A stretch of 64,000 nucleotides of DNA from Prevotella sp. (lineage in GTDB: Bacteria; Bacteroidota; Bacteroidia; Bacteroidales; Bacteroidaceae), in the NCBI GenBank assembly GCA_017619275.1, contig JAFZSR010000053.1, forward strand, positions 1-64,000, in the 5' to 3' direction. The notes below the pieces were generated by a model, which was not told the DNA's origin, searched no databases, and saw only the letters and a list, made by a program, of their open reading frames with translations. The translations under genes and the position numbers were made by a program. This document shows, one piece after another, positions 1 through 8,706 of this stretch; position 1 is the stretch's first letter, and each line of letters starts with the position of its first letter.

Positions 1-60
1 GCAAAAATACTTCGAATAACTTGAACTACCAAATATGTAACTTGAAGTGTTAAAATGCAA

Positions 61-84
61 AAAGTCCCTCATTTAGAGGGACTT
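61..84 (-). terminator. Terminator of the mnmE unit
   Basis: A perfect 9-bp inverted repeat (62-70 with 76-84, 5-base loop) lies 43 bases past the mnmE stop. Read on the minus strand it is followed by a T-rich run. This fits a Rho-independent terminator closing the minus-strand unit. Nothing else is recognisable in 1-126. Confidence 0.75.
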
Positions 85-126
85 ACTTCAAATTGCTAAA
101 AGTTATTCAGAGTTGTTTATAAGGGG

Positions 127-1566
127 CTACTTGCCCACGCAGTGATGTCTGAAGATGTGGTTGAGGGTCTCTTGCGAAGAGATGATTTGGTCTTCGCCAG
201 TGATTTCGGCAAGGTCGGTGAGGACGAGATGGAGGTCTTCGGCAACGAGGTCGCCGGGCAACTGGTGTAGAAGGCCGTCGAGCACGCGCTGGAGGTCGTC
301 GTGGGCGCGGGTGAGGGCTTCGTGATGGCGGGCGGAGGTTACGATGACGTCGCTTGCTTGAAGGTCGGGCAGATGGGCGGCGTCGTAGATGGCGGCTTCA
401 AGGGCTTCCATGCCGAGGCCGTGCTTGGCAGAGATGGGAATGAGGGCTGAAATAGTATTGCTATTTGCAGAGCAGGAAGAGTGGGGGAAGGCCGTGTTGT
501 TGCTGCATGCAGGATTGGAAGGCTGGAGGTCAATCTTGTTTTGGACGATGAGGAGAGACTTGCCTTCGCAACGGTTTTGCATGTCGTAGAGTTCGGCGGC
601 GGTGGGTTCCTCGTCGATGAGCCAGATGACGATGCGGGCGCGGCTGATGGCTTGGTAGGTGCGGTCGATGCCTATCTGCTCGATGGTGTCGGTGGTTTGT
701 CGGATTCCGGCGGTGTCGATGAAGCGGAAGGCGACGCCGCGCAGGTTGATGACGTCCTCGATGGTGTCGCGGGTGGTTCCGTGAATGTCGCTCACGATGG
801 CTCGGTCGTCGCGCAAGAGGCGGTTGAGGAGGGTCGACTTTCCCACGTTGGTCTTGCCTACTATGGCGACAGGAATTCCAGCCTTGATAGCTTGTCCCGC
901 CTCGTAGGTTTGAGCGAGGGTGGTGATGCGCTCGTCGATTCGGCGGGCGAGGTCGAGCAGCTGGGAACGGTCGGCAAATTCGAGGTCTTCGTGGTCGGAG
1001 AAATCGAGTTCGAGCTCAAGCAGGGAGGTGAGTTCGAGCAGCTGATGCCTGAGTTGGGTGAGCTCGCCTGAGAAGTGTCCGCGCAGTTGCGAGAGGGCTA
1101 TCTGGTGCGTGGCTCGGTTGGTGGCAGCGATGAGGTCAGCGACGGCTTCTGCCTGGCTGAGGTCCATCTTGCCGTTGAGGAAGGCGTGCATGCTGAACTC
1201 GCCAGGCTTGGCCATGCGGCAACCGTTGTGCAGCAAGAGGGCCATCACCTTGTTGAGGATGTATTGCGAGCCGTGACAGGAGATTTCCACGGAGTCTTCG
1301 CCCGTGTAGGAGCGTGGGGCGCGGAAGATGGAGACGAGCACCTCGTCGATGATTTCGTCGCCGTCGGTGATGTGGGTGTAGTGGACGGTGTTGGCCTCAC
1401 ATTGATGGCAACGGATGGAACAAATAGCCGATACTGCGTCGAAGGCTTGGGGGCCTGAGACGCGTATGACGCACAAAGCCCCGCCCAGGGCGGTGGCAGG
1501 GGCGCAGATGGTGTCCTCTTTTGCAGTGAGAGGTGAGAGGTGAGCGGCGAGCGGCGTGTCTGTCAT
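127..1566 (-). CDS. mnmE: tRNA modification GTPase MnmE
   Basis: This 479-residue protein is MnmE (TrmE), the GTPase that works with MnmG to install the carboxymethylaminomethyl group on U34 of tRNAs. The N-terminal folate-binding domain (about 1-120) opens with the typical DTICAPAT stretch. An embedded G domain carries the P-loop VGKTNVGKS (236-244). The protein ends in CVGK, the family's C-terminal Cys motif (Cys476). The reading frame is open further upstream, but the ATG at 1566 is preferred: it gives the family N-terminus and overlaps the stop of the threonine aldolase gene as ATGA, which suggests translational coupling. It is the last gene of a minus-strand unit, followed by a hairpin terminator. 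Confidence 0.97.
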   Translation of the reverse strand: MTDTPLAAHLSPLTAKEDTICAPATALGGALCVIRVSGPQAFDAVSAICSIRCHQCEANTVHYTHITDGDEIIDEVLVSIFRAPRSYTGEDSVEISCHGSQYILNKVMALLLHNGCRMAKPGEFSMHAFLNGKMDLSQAEAVADLIAATNRATHQIALSQLRGHFSGELTQLRHQLLELTSLLELELDFSDHEDLEFADRSQLLDLARRIDERITTLAQTYEAGQAIKAGIPVAIVGKTNVGKSTLLNRLLRDDRAIVSDIHGTTRDTIEDVINLRGVAFRFIDTAGIRQTTDTIEQIGIDRTYQAISRARIVIWLIDEEPTAAELYDMQNRCEGKSLLIVQNKIDLQPSNPACSNNTAFPHSSCSANSNTISALIPISAKHGLGMEALEAAIYDAAHLPDLQASDVIVTSARHHEALTRAHDDLQRVLDGLLHQLPGDLVAEDLHLVLTDLAEITGEDQIISSQETLNHIFRHHCVGK

Positions 1567-2591
1567 AGCGATTGAAGTGCGTCGGCCAAGACTGCTAGGT
1601 CCTCTTCTGTGGTGGCCCAACTGGTGACGAAGCGGCAGAGGGTGCGGTCGGCGTCGACGGGTTCCCACGTCTCGAACAGCACCTTGGACATGAGTGTCTG
1701 AAGCTGCTGGTTAGTGAGCACGACGAACTGCTGATTGGTGGGCGACTCCTTCACTTCCAACCCCGCCTCGACAAAGAGACGCCGCAATTGCATGGCCTTT
1801 TCAACGGCGTGGCGGGCAATGCTCAGGTAGAGGCCGTCGGTAAAGAGGGCGTCGAACTGAACACCAGCCAGGCGGCTCTTGGCCAGCAGGGCTCCGTGGC
1901 GCTTCACAATGGTAAAGAAGCCTTTGGGAGCACCCTTGGGGAAAACGACAGCCTCGCCACACAAGGCTCCCACCTTGGTGCCTCCGATGTAGAGCGCGTC
2001 GCAATGACCGACCAGCCAGGGCAGGGTGATGTCGCACCCTTCGGCAGCAAGACCGTAGCCAAGACGGGCACCGTCGATGAAGAGGGGGATGTGATGGTGC
2101 TGGCAGATGGCGTAGATTTGTTCAATCTCGGTGGAGCGATAGACGGTGCCCAACTCGGTGGGGAAGGTGATGTAGACCATCCCGGGGAAGACCATGTGCT
2201 CCCATGTTGGGTCGGCGTGGAAGGTCTTCAGATAGTCGGCCAACTCGTCGGGAAGCATCTTCCCTTCGTGCGTCGGCAGGGTAATCACCTTGTGGCCGCT
2301 GGCTTCCACTGCCCCCGACTCGTGGACATTGATGTGAGCCGTAGTTGCCGCCACCACGCCTTCGTATGAACGAAGCATGGCGTCGATGACGGTGGCATTG
2401 GTTTGAGTGCCTCCTACGAGGAAGTAGATGTCGGCATCGGGACACTGACAAGCCTCGCGAATCTTTTCGCGTGCCTGCTCGCTCCACTGGTCGTAACCGT
2501 AGGAGGCACTCTGGAAGTTGTTTGTCTCAACGAGGTGTTGAAGCACCATGGGGTGCGCCCCGTTGTTGTAGTCGCTTTCGAATGAAATCAT
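1563..2591 (-). CDS. ltaE: Low-specificity L-threonine aldolase
   Basis: This 342-residue fold-type I PLP enzyme of the beta-eliminating lyase family should cleave L-threonine or allo-threonine to glycine and acetaldehyde. The substrate and cofactor landmarks are visible: the FIDGARL motif (Asp173) that holds the PLP ring nitrogen, and YIGGTKVGA with the Schiff-base lysine at 206. The N-terminal FESDYNNGAHP is the usual family opening. The gene overlaps mnmE by four bases at its 3' end and lies 39 bases after the uridine phosphorylase gene. Glycine formation next to mnmE may reflect one-carbon supply for the MnmE reaction, but this is inference from adjacency. Exact stereospecificity cannot be read from the sequence. 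Confidence 0.93.
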   Translation of the reverse strand: MISFESDYNNGAHPMVLQHLVETNNFQSASYGYDQWSEQAREKIREACQCPDADIYFLVGGTQTNATVIDAMLRSYEGVVAATTAHINVHESGAVEASGHKVITLPTHEGKMLPDELADYLKTFHADPTWEHMVFPGMVYITFPTELGTVYRSTEIEQIYAICQHHHIPLFIDGARLGYGLAAEGCDITLPWLVGHCDALYIGGTKVGALCGEAVVFPKGAPKGFFTIVKRHGALLAKSRLAGVQFDALFTDGLYLSIARHAVEKAMQLRRLFVEAGLEVKESPTNQQFVVLTNQQLQTLMSKVLFETWEPVDADRTLCRFVTSWATTEEDLAVLADALQSL

Positions 2592-2630
2592 TGGTTGCAG
2601 GGTTGCGAGGATGGCGCAACATTCGAGATA

Positions 2631-3503
2631 TCAGATGCGGTCGAGCACTTTTGTGATGAGCGTGTCGATGGTGTTCTTGTATTCGGTGTTCATCTCCTGC
2701 GCATAGCGGTTGGCGATAACCATGCAACAGGTCATGGCGCGGTGGCCCAGATGCGAAGCCAAGCCTGCCAGTGCCGACGACTCCATCTCGAAGTTGCACA
2801 CCTTCATTCCCTCATACTCAAAGCTCTCCACCTTCTCGTTCTGGTTGGGGTCGGCCAGTGGCACGCGAATCTTTCGGCCTTGTGGCCCGTAGAATCCACC
2901 GCATGAGATGGTGTAGCCGCGCACCATGTCGTCTTTGGCTATCTGTTCAATCAACTCTGGGTCGGCTACGGACACGTAGGGCGCGCCTTTGATGGGATTC
3001 CACTGCATGTGCTGCTTGAAGGCTTCCTCCAGCTGCAGGTCGCACACTTTTTCGCGGTTGGCATAGTAGTTGAGCAGACCGTCGAAGCCGATGCTCTTCA
3101 CCGAAGCGATGAAGGTGCCTGTGGGCGTGAAGGGCTGCAGACCGCCGCAGGTGCCGATGCGCACACAAGTCAACGTGCGGTGCTCGGCTTTCTCGGTGCG
3201 CGTGGTGTAGTCGATGTTTGCCAACGTGTCCAGCTCGGTCATCACGATGTCGATGTTGTCGCATCCTATGCCGTGGCTCTGCACGGTGATGCGCTTGCCT
3301 TTGTAGGTGCCCGTGATGGTGTGGAACTCACGACTGCTGACATCACATTCTTTTTCTTCAAAGTGCGCTGCCACGGTGTTCACGCGAGCAGGGTCGCCCA
3401 CGAGGATTACTCGGTCGGCCAGGAATTCCGGCTTCAGGTGCAAGTGGAAGCACGAACCATCCTCGTTGATGATGAGTTCTGATGGTGCGAAGTATTTTTC
3501 CAT
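2631..3503 (-). CDS. Uridine phosphorylase-type nucleoside phosphorylase
   Basis: This 290-residue protein belongs to the PNP/UDP phosphorylase family, which splits nucleosides with phosphate in cytoplasmic salvage. Visible landmarks are the phosphate-binding GDPARV (about 37-42), RIGTCGG in the middle, and the ribose and base site segment NFEMESSAL near 240. Among family members the length and the EMESSAL spacing fit the uridine phosphorylase branch better than the trimeric purine branch, though purine activity cannot be excluded. It lies 18 bases behind the PD40 protein gene and 39 bases before the threonine aldolase gene. No separate TAnnTTTG promoter is seen, so it is probably cotranscribed from the promoter at 4566-4573. 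Confidence 0.88.
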   Translation of the reverse strand: MEKYFAPSELIINEDGSCFHLHLKPEFLADRVILVGDPARVNTVAAHFEEKECDVSSREFHTITGTYKGKRITVQSHGIGCDNIDIVMTELDTLANIDYTTRTEKAEHRTLTCVRIGTCGGLQPFTPTGTFIASVKSIGFDGLLNYYANREKVCDLQLEEAFKQHMQWNPIKGAPYVSVADPELIEQIAKDDMVRGYTISCGGFYGPQGRKIRVPLADPNQNEKVESFEYEGMKVCNFEMESSALAGLASHLGHRAMTCCMVIANRYAQEMNTEYKNTIDTLITKVLDRI

Positions 3504-3521
3504 GTTTTTAAAGGTTTAAAG

Positions 3522-4541
3522 TTATAGATGGGTTGATTCTTTCTCTTTCTTCCTGATGTCGCTCTGAAGCTTTTCCAGCTGATCCTCGGCGCTTAAAATC
3601 TTTTCGCGCAGGGCTGTCTTGGCCTCGTCGTTGGCTGTATCGTATTGCTGTCGCAACTTTTCCAACTCTTTGATTTGCGCCTCGGCTTCGAGCCGCATCA
3701 AGTCGATGGCCGACATCTTGCTGTCGGTTTCCACCAGCTGAGGTCCATGCCTCACCGCTTTGATTTTGTTCAGCCTGTTCAGCGCCTCTTGCTGTTCCTG
3801 TTTGTTGGTCCATGTGTCGGCGATGCGGTGGATAGCTGCCAGCTGCATCAGCTGTTCCTCGTCGTATGCTTCCGAGCGGTAGGTATGCCTTGAGGTTTGT
3901 GGGATGAAGGTGTAGATGCACACCTTGCCTTTTGGCTGTCGGCGGTTGGTGACGAAGAATCCCAGCTGGTTGTACTCGTCGATGGCATAGAACAGGTCAT
4001 CGGCTTCGCTGGCGAATGGCATTCCCAGGTTTTCGGCTTTGAGGAATGTGCCCAGTTCGCTGTCATATCTTGTCACGAAGAGGTCGTATCCACCTATGCT
4101 CCGCTCGCCTTTTTGCGAAAAGTAGAGTGTGACGCCATCGGGCATAAGGAAAGGGTTGCAGGCCTTTGCTTTTCCTAATCCTGCGAGTGGGGTGGGGGAC
4201 GTCCATGTGTTGCCGATGTAGTCGCTCCTGGTGATGATGCCCTCGGCGGTGGTGATGAGCCGCAGGTCACCCATCTCATTGGTGTAGTTGCCCATCCCTC
4301 CATCTTGCTCCAGTTTACCAATGTTGGGCGAAAGGGGAATATGGCTCATGAAGTCGGCAGCGTCCACCACGGTGCTGTCAACGAAGGTGATTTGCTGCAC
4401 TGCCGACAGCATCTGCTTGATGCGCGGATCCTCGACGGGGGCATCCTTCACGGGCTTCTTCGCCGCCTGTTGCTTTCGTTGTGCGGTGGTGGGTAGTGAG
4501 AGCGCTACCAAGGCCACCAATAGACATATTGCGTGTCTCAT
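3522..4541 (-). CDS. Exported PD40 beta-propeller protein with coiled-coil tail
   Basis: This 339-residue protein has an N-terminal signal peptide and a beta-propeller region rather than an enzyme signature. Propeller-like repeats of the PD40/TolB type are visible around residues 110-220 (for example NPFLMPDGVTLYFSQKG). The last 80 residues are charged and heptad-like (about 250-335, rich in E, K, L and Q), consistent with a coiled coil. The frame is open to 4568 from a TTG codon, but the ATG at 4541 starts directly before the signal peptide MRHAICLLVALVALS. It is the first gene of the minus-strand unit and has its own promoter. No specific function is recognised; a periplasmic scaffold or envelope-binding role is a guess. 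Confidence 0.75.
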   Translation of the reverse strand: MRHAICLLVALVALSLPTTAQRKQQAAKKPVKDAPVEDPRIKQMLSAVQQITFVDSTVVDAADFMSHIPLSPNIGKLEQDGGMGNYTNEMGDLRLITTAEGIITRSDYIGNTWTSPTPLAGLGKAKACNPFLMPDGVTLYFSQKGERSIGGYDLFVTRYDSELGTFLKAENLGMPFASEADDLFYAIDEYNQLGFFVTNRRQPKGKVCIYTFIPQTSRHTYRSEAYDEEQLMQLAAIHRIADTWTNKQEQQEALNRLNKIKAVRHGPQLVETDSKMSAIDLMRLEAEAQIKELEKLRQQYDTANDEAKTALREKILSAEDQLEKLQSDIRKKEKESTHL

Positions 4542-4565
4542 GTCGTTTTTGTTTTTTTCGATAGC

Positions 4566-4573
4566 CAAAGTTA
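4566..4573 (-). promoter_or_regulatory. Promoter for the PD40-udp-ltaE-mnmE unit
   Basis: TAACTTTG on the minus strand matches the Bacteroidota -7 box TAnnTTTG, with a TTG about 21 bases upstream. Transcription would start about 20 bases before the ATG at 4541. Confidence 0.7.
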
Positions 4574-4719
4574 CGAATTATTGCTGAAACTCAATGAGGT
4601 GAGGCCAAATAATTAAGTGTTTTTAAGAAAACTACAAACTGTGTTAATGATTGCATGGCCGAATGGGGGATTTTTTGTAGTTATCGACATAAAAATTTGG
4701 AGAATAAAAAGAAAAGCCG

Positions 4720-4727
4720 TATTTTTG
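4720..4727 (+). promoter_or_regulatory. Promoter for the hybrid sensor kinase gene
   Basis: TATTTTTG matches the -7 box, and TTTG at 4696-4699 lies 20 bases upstream as the -33 element. Its position supports the ATG at 4752 as start rather than the longer open frame that begins at 4617. Confidence 0.7.
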
Positions 4728-4751
4728 CACCAAGAATCGAAACTAACAGTT

Positions 4752-5894
4752 ATGGATATATCTGAGAAGTTTGAGTCGAGCATCAAGAATAACGAATTCA
4801 AAATACTTATTGTTGACGATGTGCCAAGCAATGTGTTGCTGCTGAAATTATTGCTTAGCAAGGAGTCGTTTCAGGTGTGTACGGCCAATAATGGCGATGC
4901 TTGTATCGAGCAGACCATGGCAGAACATCCCGACTTGATTTTGCTCGACGTGATGATGCCCGGCAAGGATGGTTTCACCACTGCTGGCATCCTGAAGGAA
5001 AATCCTGCCACTGCCGACATTCCCATCATTTTTCTTACGGCTCTTAGCAGTCCCGACGACCTGGTGAAGAGTTTCAAGGTGGGTGGTAGCGATTTCTTGA
5101 CCAAACCTTTCAACAAAGACGAACTGTTAGTGCGTGTGCGGCATCAGATACGATTGGTGGCGGCCAAGCGCTTGATTGTGCGTCAGAATGCCGAGCTTCG
5201 TGCCACCATTTCCAACCGCGACAAGATGTACTCCGTGATTGCCCACGATTTGCGCTCGCCCATGGCCAGCATCCGCATGGTGCTCAACTTGGTGGTGAGT
5301 ACCCTTTCGGCCGACATGGTGGGCCCAGAACTATTTAGCTTGCTCGACAAAGTGAACAGAGAGTCGGAAGATGTTTACGACCTGCTCGACAATCTGCTGA
5401 AGTGGACGAAGAGCCAGACGGGAAGGCTGACCGTAGTGGAGCAGGACTTGGACTTGAACGATATTGTGCCTGGTGTGGTTGAGATCTTCCAGAGCATAGC
5501 CTTGGTGAAGCAGATAAAACTGACCTATCAGGGGGGATCCATCATGGTGAGGGCAGATAACGACATGTTGAAGACCATCGTCCGCAACTTCATCTCGAAT
5601 GCCATCAAGTTCAGTCCCGAGAGCAGCTCGGTCGAGGTGACGGCCACCACCGAGGGCGGCTTTGCCAAGGTGAGCGTGCGCGACCATGGCGTGGGCATCG
5701 ACCCCGACCGACTGACCACCATCTTCCATAAGGGCGAGACGACCTACGGCACCGACGGCGAGGAAGGGTCGGGCCTCGGTCTGATGCTCTGCGAGGATTT
5801 TGCCAACAAGTTTGGAGGCGACGTGAGTGTAGAGTCGACGCTGGGAGAGGGTTCCACCTTCAGCGTGTTCATCCCACTGATACAAAAAGTTTAA
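4752..5894 (+). CDS. Response regulator-histidine kinase hybrid
   Basis: This 380-residue signalling protein starts with a receiver domain (about 16-135: acidic pair Asp22/Asp23, phosphoacceptor Asp66 in LLDVMMPG, Lys118 in TKPF). A histidine kinase core follows: dimerisation helix with His165 in VIAHDLRSP, then an ATPase domain with an N box (NFISNAIKFSP) and G boxes (DHGVGI, GSGLGL). There is no signal peptide or membrane segment, so it is a cytoplasmic kinase whose activity is probably set by phosphorylation of its own receiver from another kinase. The start at 4752 is preferred because the promoter lies at 4720-4727. The asparaginase gene follows after 4 bases, so the two are cotranscribed; what they share functionally is unknown. 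Confidence 0.92.
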   Translation: MDISEKFESSIKNNEFKILIVDDVPSNVLLLKLLLSKESFQVCTANNGDACIEQTMAEHPDLILLDVMMPGKDGFTTAGILKENPATADIPIIFLTALSSPDDLVKSFKVGGSDFLTKPFNKDELLVRVRHQIRLVAAKRLIVRQNAELRATISNRDKMYSVIAHDLRSPMASIRMVLNLVVSTLSADMVGPELFSLLDKVNRESEDVYDLLDNLLKWTKSQTGRLTVVEQDLDLNDIVPGVVEIFQSIALVKQIKLTYQGGSIMVRADNDMLKTIVRNFISNAIKFSPESSSVEVTATTEGGFAKVSVRDHGVGIDPDRLTTIFHKGETTYGTDGEEGSGLGLMLCEDFANKFGGDVSVESTLGEGSTFSVFIPLIQKV

Positions 5895-5898
5895 AAAG

Positions 5899-6930
5899 AT
5901 GGCAGTATCGAAAGTCCTATTGATTTACACCGGCGGTACCATCGGCATGAACCGCAATCCGCTGACGGGAGCTTTGGAGCCCTTCGACTTCGAACACCTG
6001 TTGGCACGTGTGCCCGAGTTGGAGCAATTTCCCACATCCATCTCCACCTATCAGTTCAATCCTCCCATCGACAGCAGCGACATGTCGCCCCGCCTGTGGA
6101 CCGACTTGGTGCACATCATCACCGACCGTTACGCCGAGTTTGATGGTTTTGTGGTGCTGCATGGCACCGATACCATGGCGTTCACGGCCAGCGCCCTCTC
6201 GTTCATGCTTCAGAACCTGACGAAGCCTGTGGTGCTCACGGGCAGTCAGCTGCCCATAGGTCAGCTGCGTACCGATGGCAAGGAGAACCTCATCACCTCC
6301 ATTGAGATAGCTTCCGCCCGCCATCAGGATGGCACGGCCATGGTGCCCGAGGTCTGCATCTATTTCAGCGGTCATCTCATGCGTGGCAACCGTACCACCA
6401 AGCAGAGTGCCGACGGCTTCAATGCCTTCGAATCGTTCAACTACCCCCATCTGGCCGATGCCGGCGTGCAGATAGCCTATCACGAGGAGCGCATCCATCG
6501 CCCCATTTTTAGCAAGCCGATGGTGCCTCAGTTCCGGCTCGATTCCAACGTTGTCATCTTCTCGTTGTTTCCTGGCGTGCGCGAAGACCTCATTCGCCAC
6601 ATCATTGCCACGCCCAACCTGCGCTCCGTCGTCATGCGCACCTTTGGCAGCGGCAATGCGCCCCAGAGTCCGTGGCTCCTCAGCACACTGCGCGAGGCTG
6701 CTCGACGTGGCACCGTGGTAGTGAACATCAGCCAGTGTTTGCAGGGCTGCGTGGAAATGGGACGCTACGACACGGGCTACCAGCTCCAGGAGGCCGGCGT
6801 AGTGAGTGGGCGCGACAGCACCGTTGAGGCCGCCGTCACCAAGCTGATGTATCTGCAGGGGAAATACGATAACAATGAGCAGGTGCGCAAGCTGATGAAC
6901 CAGAGCATCTGCGGCGAAATTACTGTTTAG
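5899..6930 (+). CDS. ansA: Type I (cytoplasmic) L-asparaginase
   Basis: This 343-residue enzyme hydrolyses L-asparagine to aspartate and ammonia. The N-terminal YTGGTIG carries the nucleophilic Thr14, and HGTDTMAF holds the second catalytic Thr-Asp pair of the family. A second segment, LTGSQLPIGQLRTDGKENL, supplies the conserved active-site lysine. There is no signal peptide, in line with the cytoplasmic type I (AnsA) rather than the periplasmic type II enzyme. It follows the sensor kinase gene by 4 bases on the same strand and converges on phoH with only 8 bases between the stops. Confidence 0.95.
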   Translation: MAVSKVLLIYTGGTIGMNRNPLTGALEPFDFEHLLARVPELEQFPTSISTYQFNPPIDSSDMSPRLWTDLVHIITDRYAEFDGFVVLHGTDTMAFTASALSFMLQNLTKPVVLTGSQLPIGQLRTDGKENLITSIEIASARHQDGTAMVPEVCIYFSGHLMRGNRTTKQSADGFNAFESFNYPHLADAGVQIAYHEERIHRPIFSKPMVPQFRLDSNVVIFSLFPGVREDLIRHIIATPNLRSVVMRTFGSGNAPQSPWLLSTLREAARRGTVVVNISQCLQGCVEMGRYDTGYQLQEAGVVSGRDSTVEAAVTKLMYLQGKYDNNEQVRKLMNQSICGEITV

Positions 6931-6938
6931 CCAAGTTT

Positions 6939-7895
6939 TTATTCTTCGGAGTGGGCTGTCGCCTTGTCAAAGTCGTCGTAGGCGTTGACGATGCGGGTGA
7001 CGAGCTTGTGGCGCACGATGTCCTTCTGCGTCAGCGTCACCATGCCGATGCCTTCTATGCCGCTCAAAATGTGTAGTGCCTCAATGAGTCCGCTCTTGGC
7101 GCGTGGCGGTAGGTCTATCTGCGAGGTGTCGCCCGTGATGATCATCTTCGTGTTCCATCCCATACGGGTGAGGAACATGCGTATCTGTGCTGGCGTGGTG
7201 TTCTGCGCTTCGTCGAGAATCACCACGGCGTCGCTCAGCGTGCGGCCACGCATGAACGCCAGCGGTGCAATCTGGATGATGTGCTTCTCCATCATGTCCT
7301 GCAGCTTGGCCTGTGGCAGCATGTCTTCCAGCGCGTCGTAGAGCGGCTGCAGGTAGGGGTCAATCTTGTCCTTCATGTCGCCAGGCAGGAATCCCAGCTT
7401 CTCGCCGGCCTCCACGGCGGGGCGCGAGAGGATGATCTTCTTGGCCGTCTTCTCCTTCAGCGCTTTAACGGCCAGGGCGATGGAGAGATAGGTCTTGCCC
7501 GTCCCGGCAGGACCCACGGCAAACACCATGTCGTTCTGTTGGTAGGCGTCGATGAGACGCTGCTGGTTTTGCGAGCGAGCCTTGATGGGCCTGCCGCTGA
7601 TGCTGTACACCACCACATCGTCGGGCACGTCGTCGTTGAGGCGGCGGCCTTTGGTGATGTCCAGAATGTCTTCCTCGCTCAATGAGTTGAATTTCAGCAC
7701 ATGCTGGCGCATCTTTTCCACGCCCTCCTCGAAATGAGCCATCTGCTGCTCGTCGCCCAGCACACGCATCACATTGTCGCGGGCCACTATGCGAAGTTTG
7801 GGATAGAGGGCTTTCAGCATCTGCAGATGCCCGTTGCCCACGCCGTAGAACACTACGGGGTCGATGTCTTCTAATATAATATGTTTCTCTGTCAA
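6939..7895 (-). CDS. phoH: PhoH family ATPase
   Basis: This 318-residue P-loop ATPase is a PhoH (PhoL/YbeZ) homologue, usually linked to RNA metabolism and ribosome maturation. The Walker A GPAGTGKT and Walker B VVILDEAQN are intact, and the family segment FMRGRTL lies between them. No ATG fits: the frame starts best at the TTG of 7895, giving LTEKHIILEDIDPVVFYG, the usual beginning in Bacteroidales homologues. The other in-frame start, a TTG at 8033, would overlap the divergent gene and lies upstream of the likely promoter at 7935-7942. A non-ATG start may lower its translation. Confidence 0.93.
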   Translation of the reverse strand: MTEKHIILEDIDPVVFYGVGNGHLQMLKALYPKLRIVARDNVMRVLGDEQQMAHFEEGVEKMRQHVLKFNSLSEEDILDITKGRRLNDDVPDDVVVYSISGRPIKARSQNQQRLIDAYQQNDMVFAVGPAGTGKTYLSIALAVKALKEKTAKKIILSRPAVEAGEKLGFLPGDMKDKIDPYLQPLYDALEDMLPQAKLQDMMEKHIIQIAPLAFMRGRTLSDAVVILDEAQNTTPAQIRMFLTRMGWNTKMIITGDTSQIDLPPRAKSGLIEALHILSGIEGIGMVTLTQKDIVRHKLVTRIVNAYDDFDKATAHSEE

Positions 7896-7934
7896 GGCTA
7901 TTCTTGAGTTATGTTTCGAGCTGTTATTTTGCGG

Positions 7935-7942
7935 CAAAATTA
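7935..7942 (-). promoter_or_regulatory. Promoter for phoH
   Basis: TAATTTTG on the minus strand, with TTTG (7963-7966 reversed) 20 bases upstream. Transcription would start about 35 bases before the TTG start codon of phoH. Confidence 0.7.
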
Positions 7943-8005
7943 CGAAAAAATGCCTGTTGCCACAAATAAAGTGGGCATATTTTTTGTTTGATGGGAAAAT
8001 ATTGC

Positions 8006-8013
8006 TACCTTTG
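8006..8013 (+). promoter_or_regulatory. Promoter for the TsaC/Sua5 gene, probably leaderless
   Basis: TACCTTTG with TTTG at 7983-7986 (19-base spacer). The ATG of the gene lies only 5 bases after the box, so the predicted transcript has a leader of about 0-2 bases. Confidence 0.75.
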
Positions 8014-8018
8014 CCGCC

Positions 8019-8585
8019 ATGACACAGGAGCAAGACATCAAGAATGCCGTCAACGTTCTGCGGCAGGGTGGGGTGATCCTCTATCCCACCGACACCATCT
8101 GGGGAATAGGTTGCGACGCCACCAACGCCGAGGCGGTGGCACGGGTGTACAACATCAAGCAGCGCGACGACTCGAAGGCACTCATCTGCCTCGTCGACAG
8201 CGATGCGCGGCTGCAGCGCTATGTGCGCCAGGTGCCCGATGTGGCGTGGCAGCTCATCGACTGCATCGACAAGCCCACTACCCTCATCCTCGACGGAGCT
8301 GTGAACCTGGCACCAAACCTCATTGCCGCCGACGGCTCCATCGGCATCCGCATCACCAAGGAACCTTTCTCACACGAGCTGTGCTTCCGTTTCCAGAAGG
8401 CCATCGTCTCCACCTCGGCCAACATCAGCGGCGAACCGGCAGCGCAGAACTATCGCGACATTGACCCACGACTGCTGGAGCAGGTGGACTATGTGTGCTG
8501 GAGCCGCCGCCAGGAGCACAAGCCCCACCGCCCATCAGGCATCATCAAGCTGGGCTTGAGCGGCGAAGTGAGCATTATACGTTGA
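8019..8585 (+). CDS. TsaC/Sua5-type threonylcarbamoyl-AMP synthase
   Basis: This 188-residue YrdC/Sua5-domain protein should make threonylcarbamoyl-AMP from threonine, bicarbonate and ATP, the first step of t6A37 modification of tRNA. Landmarks are the basic pocket ILYPTDTIWGIGCDA near residue 22, KQRDDSKALICLV, and the late STSANISGE motif. The length matches the single-domain TsaC type; the extra Sua5 domain is absent. The start ATG sits immediately after the promoter box, suggesting leaderless translation. The last codon (CGT) and stop (TGA) lie inside a GTTGAAC repeat tract, so the C-terminus was probably set by that repeat. It faces the carbonic anhydrase-like gene tail to tail. Confidence 0.92.
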   Translation: MTQEQDIKNAVNVLRQGGVILYPTDTIWGIGCDATNAEAVARVYNIKQRDDSKALICLVDSDARLQRYVRQVPDVAWQLIDCIDKPTTLILDGAVNLAPNLIAADGSIGIRITKEPFSHELCFRFQKAIVSTSANISGEPAAQNYRDIDPRLLEQVDYVCWSRRQEHKPHRPSGIIKLGLSGEVSIIR

Positions 8586-8706
8586 ACAATATACGTTGAA
8601 CATTGAACGTTGAACGTTGAACGACAGCGGAACGGCCTGCGAGGCACAGCTCAATGTTCAACGTTCAATGCTCATCGTTCACCGCTCAATGTTCAACGTT
8701 CTTCGT
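8579..8706. repeat. GTTGAAC repeat tract forming a long inverted repeat
   Basis: The space between two convergent genes is filled with iterated ACGTTGAAC/ATTGAAC units on the left (8579-8622) and their complements on the right (8651-8706). The arms 8601-8615 and 8656-8670 are perfectly complementary over 15 bases, with a 40-base loop. Both flanking genes end in CGT TGA within this tract. It may act as a bidirectional terminator, although no clear T-run follows. Related tracts occur inside the CE8 gene (34614-34652) and the GH5-GH43 gene (54529-54572). Confidence 0.85.
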
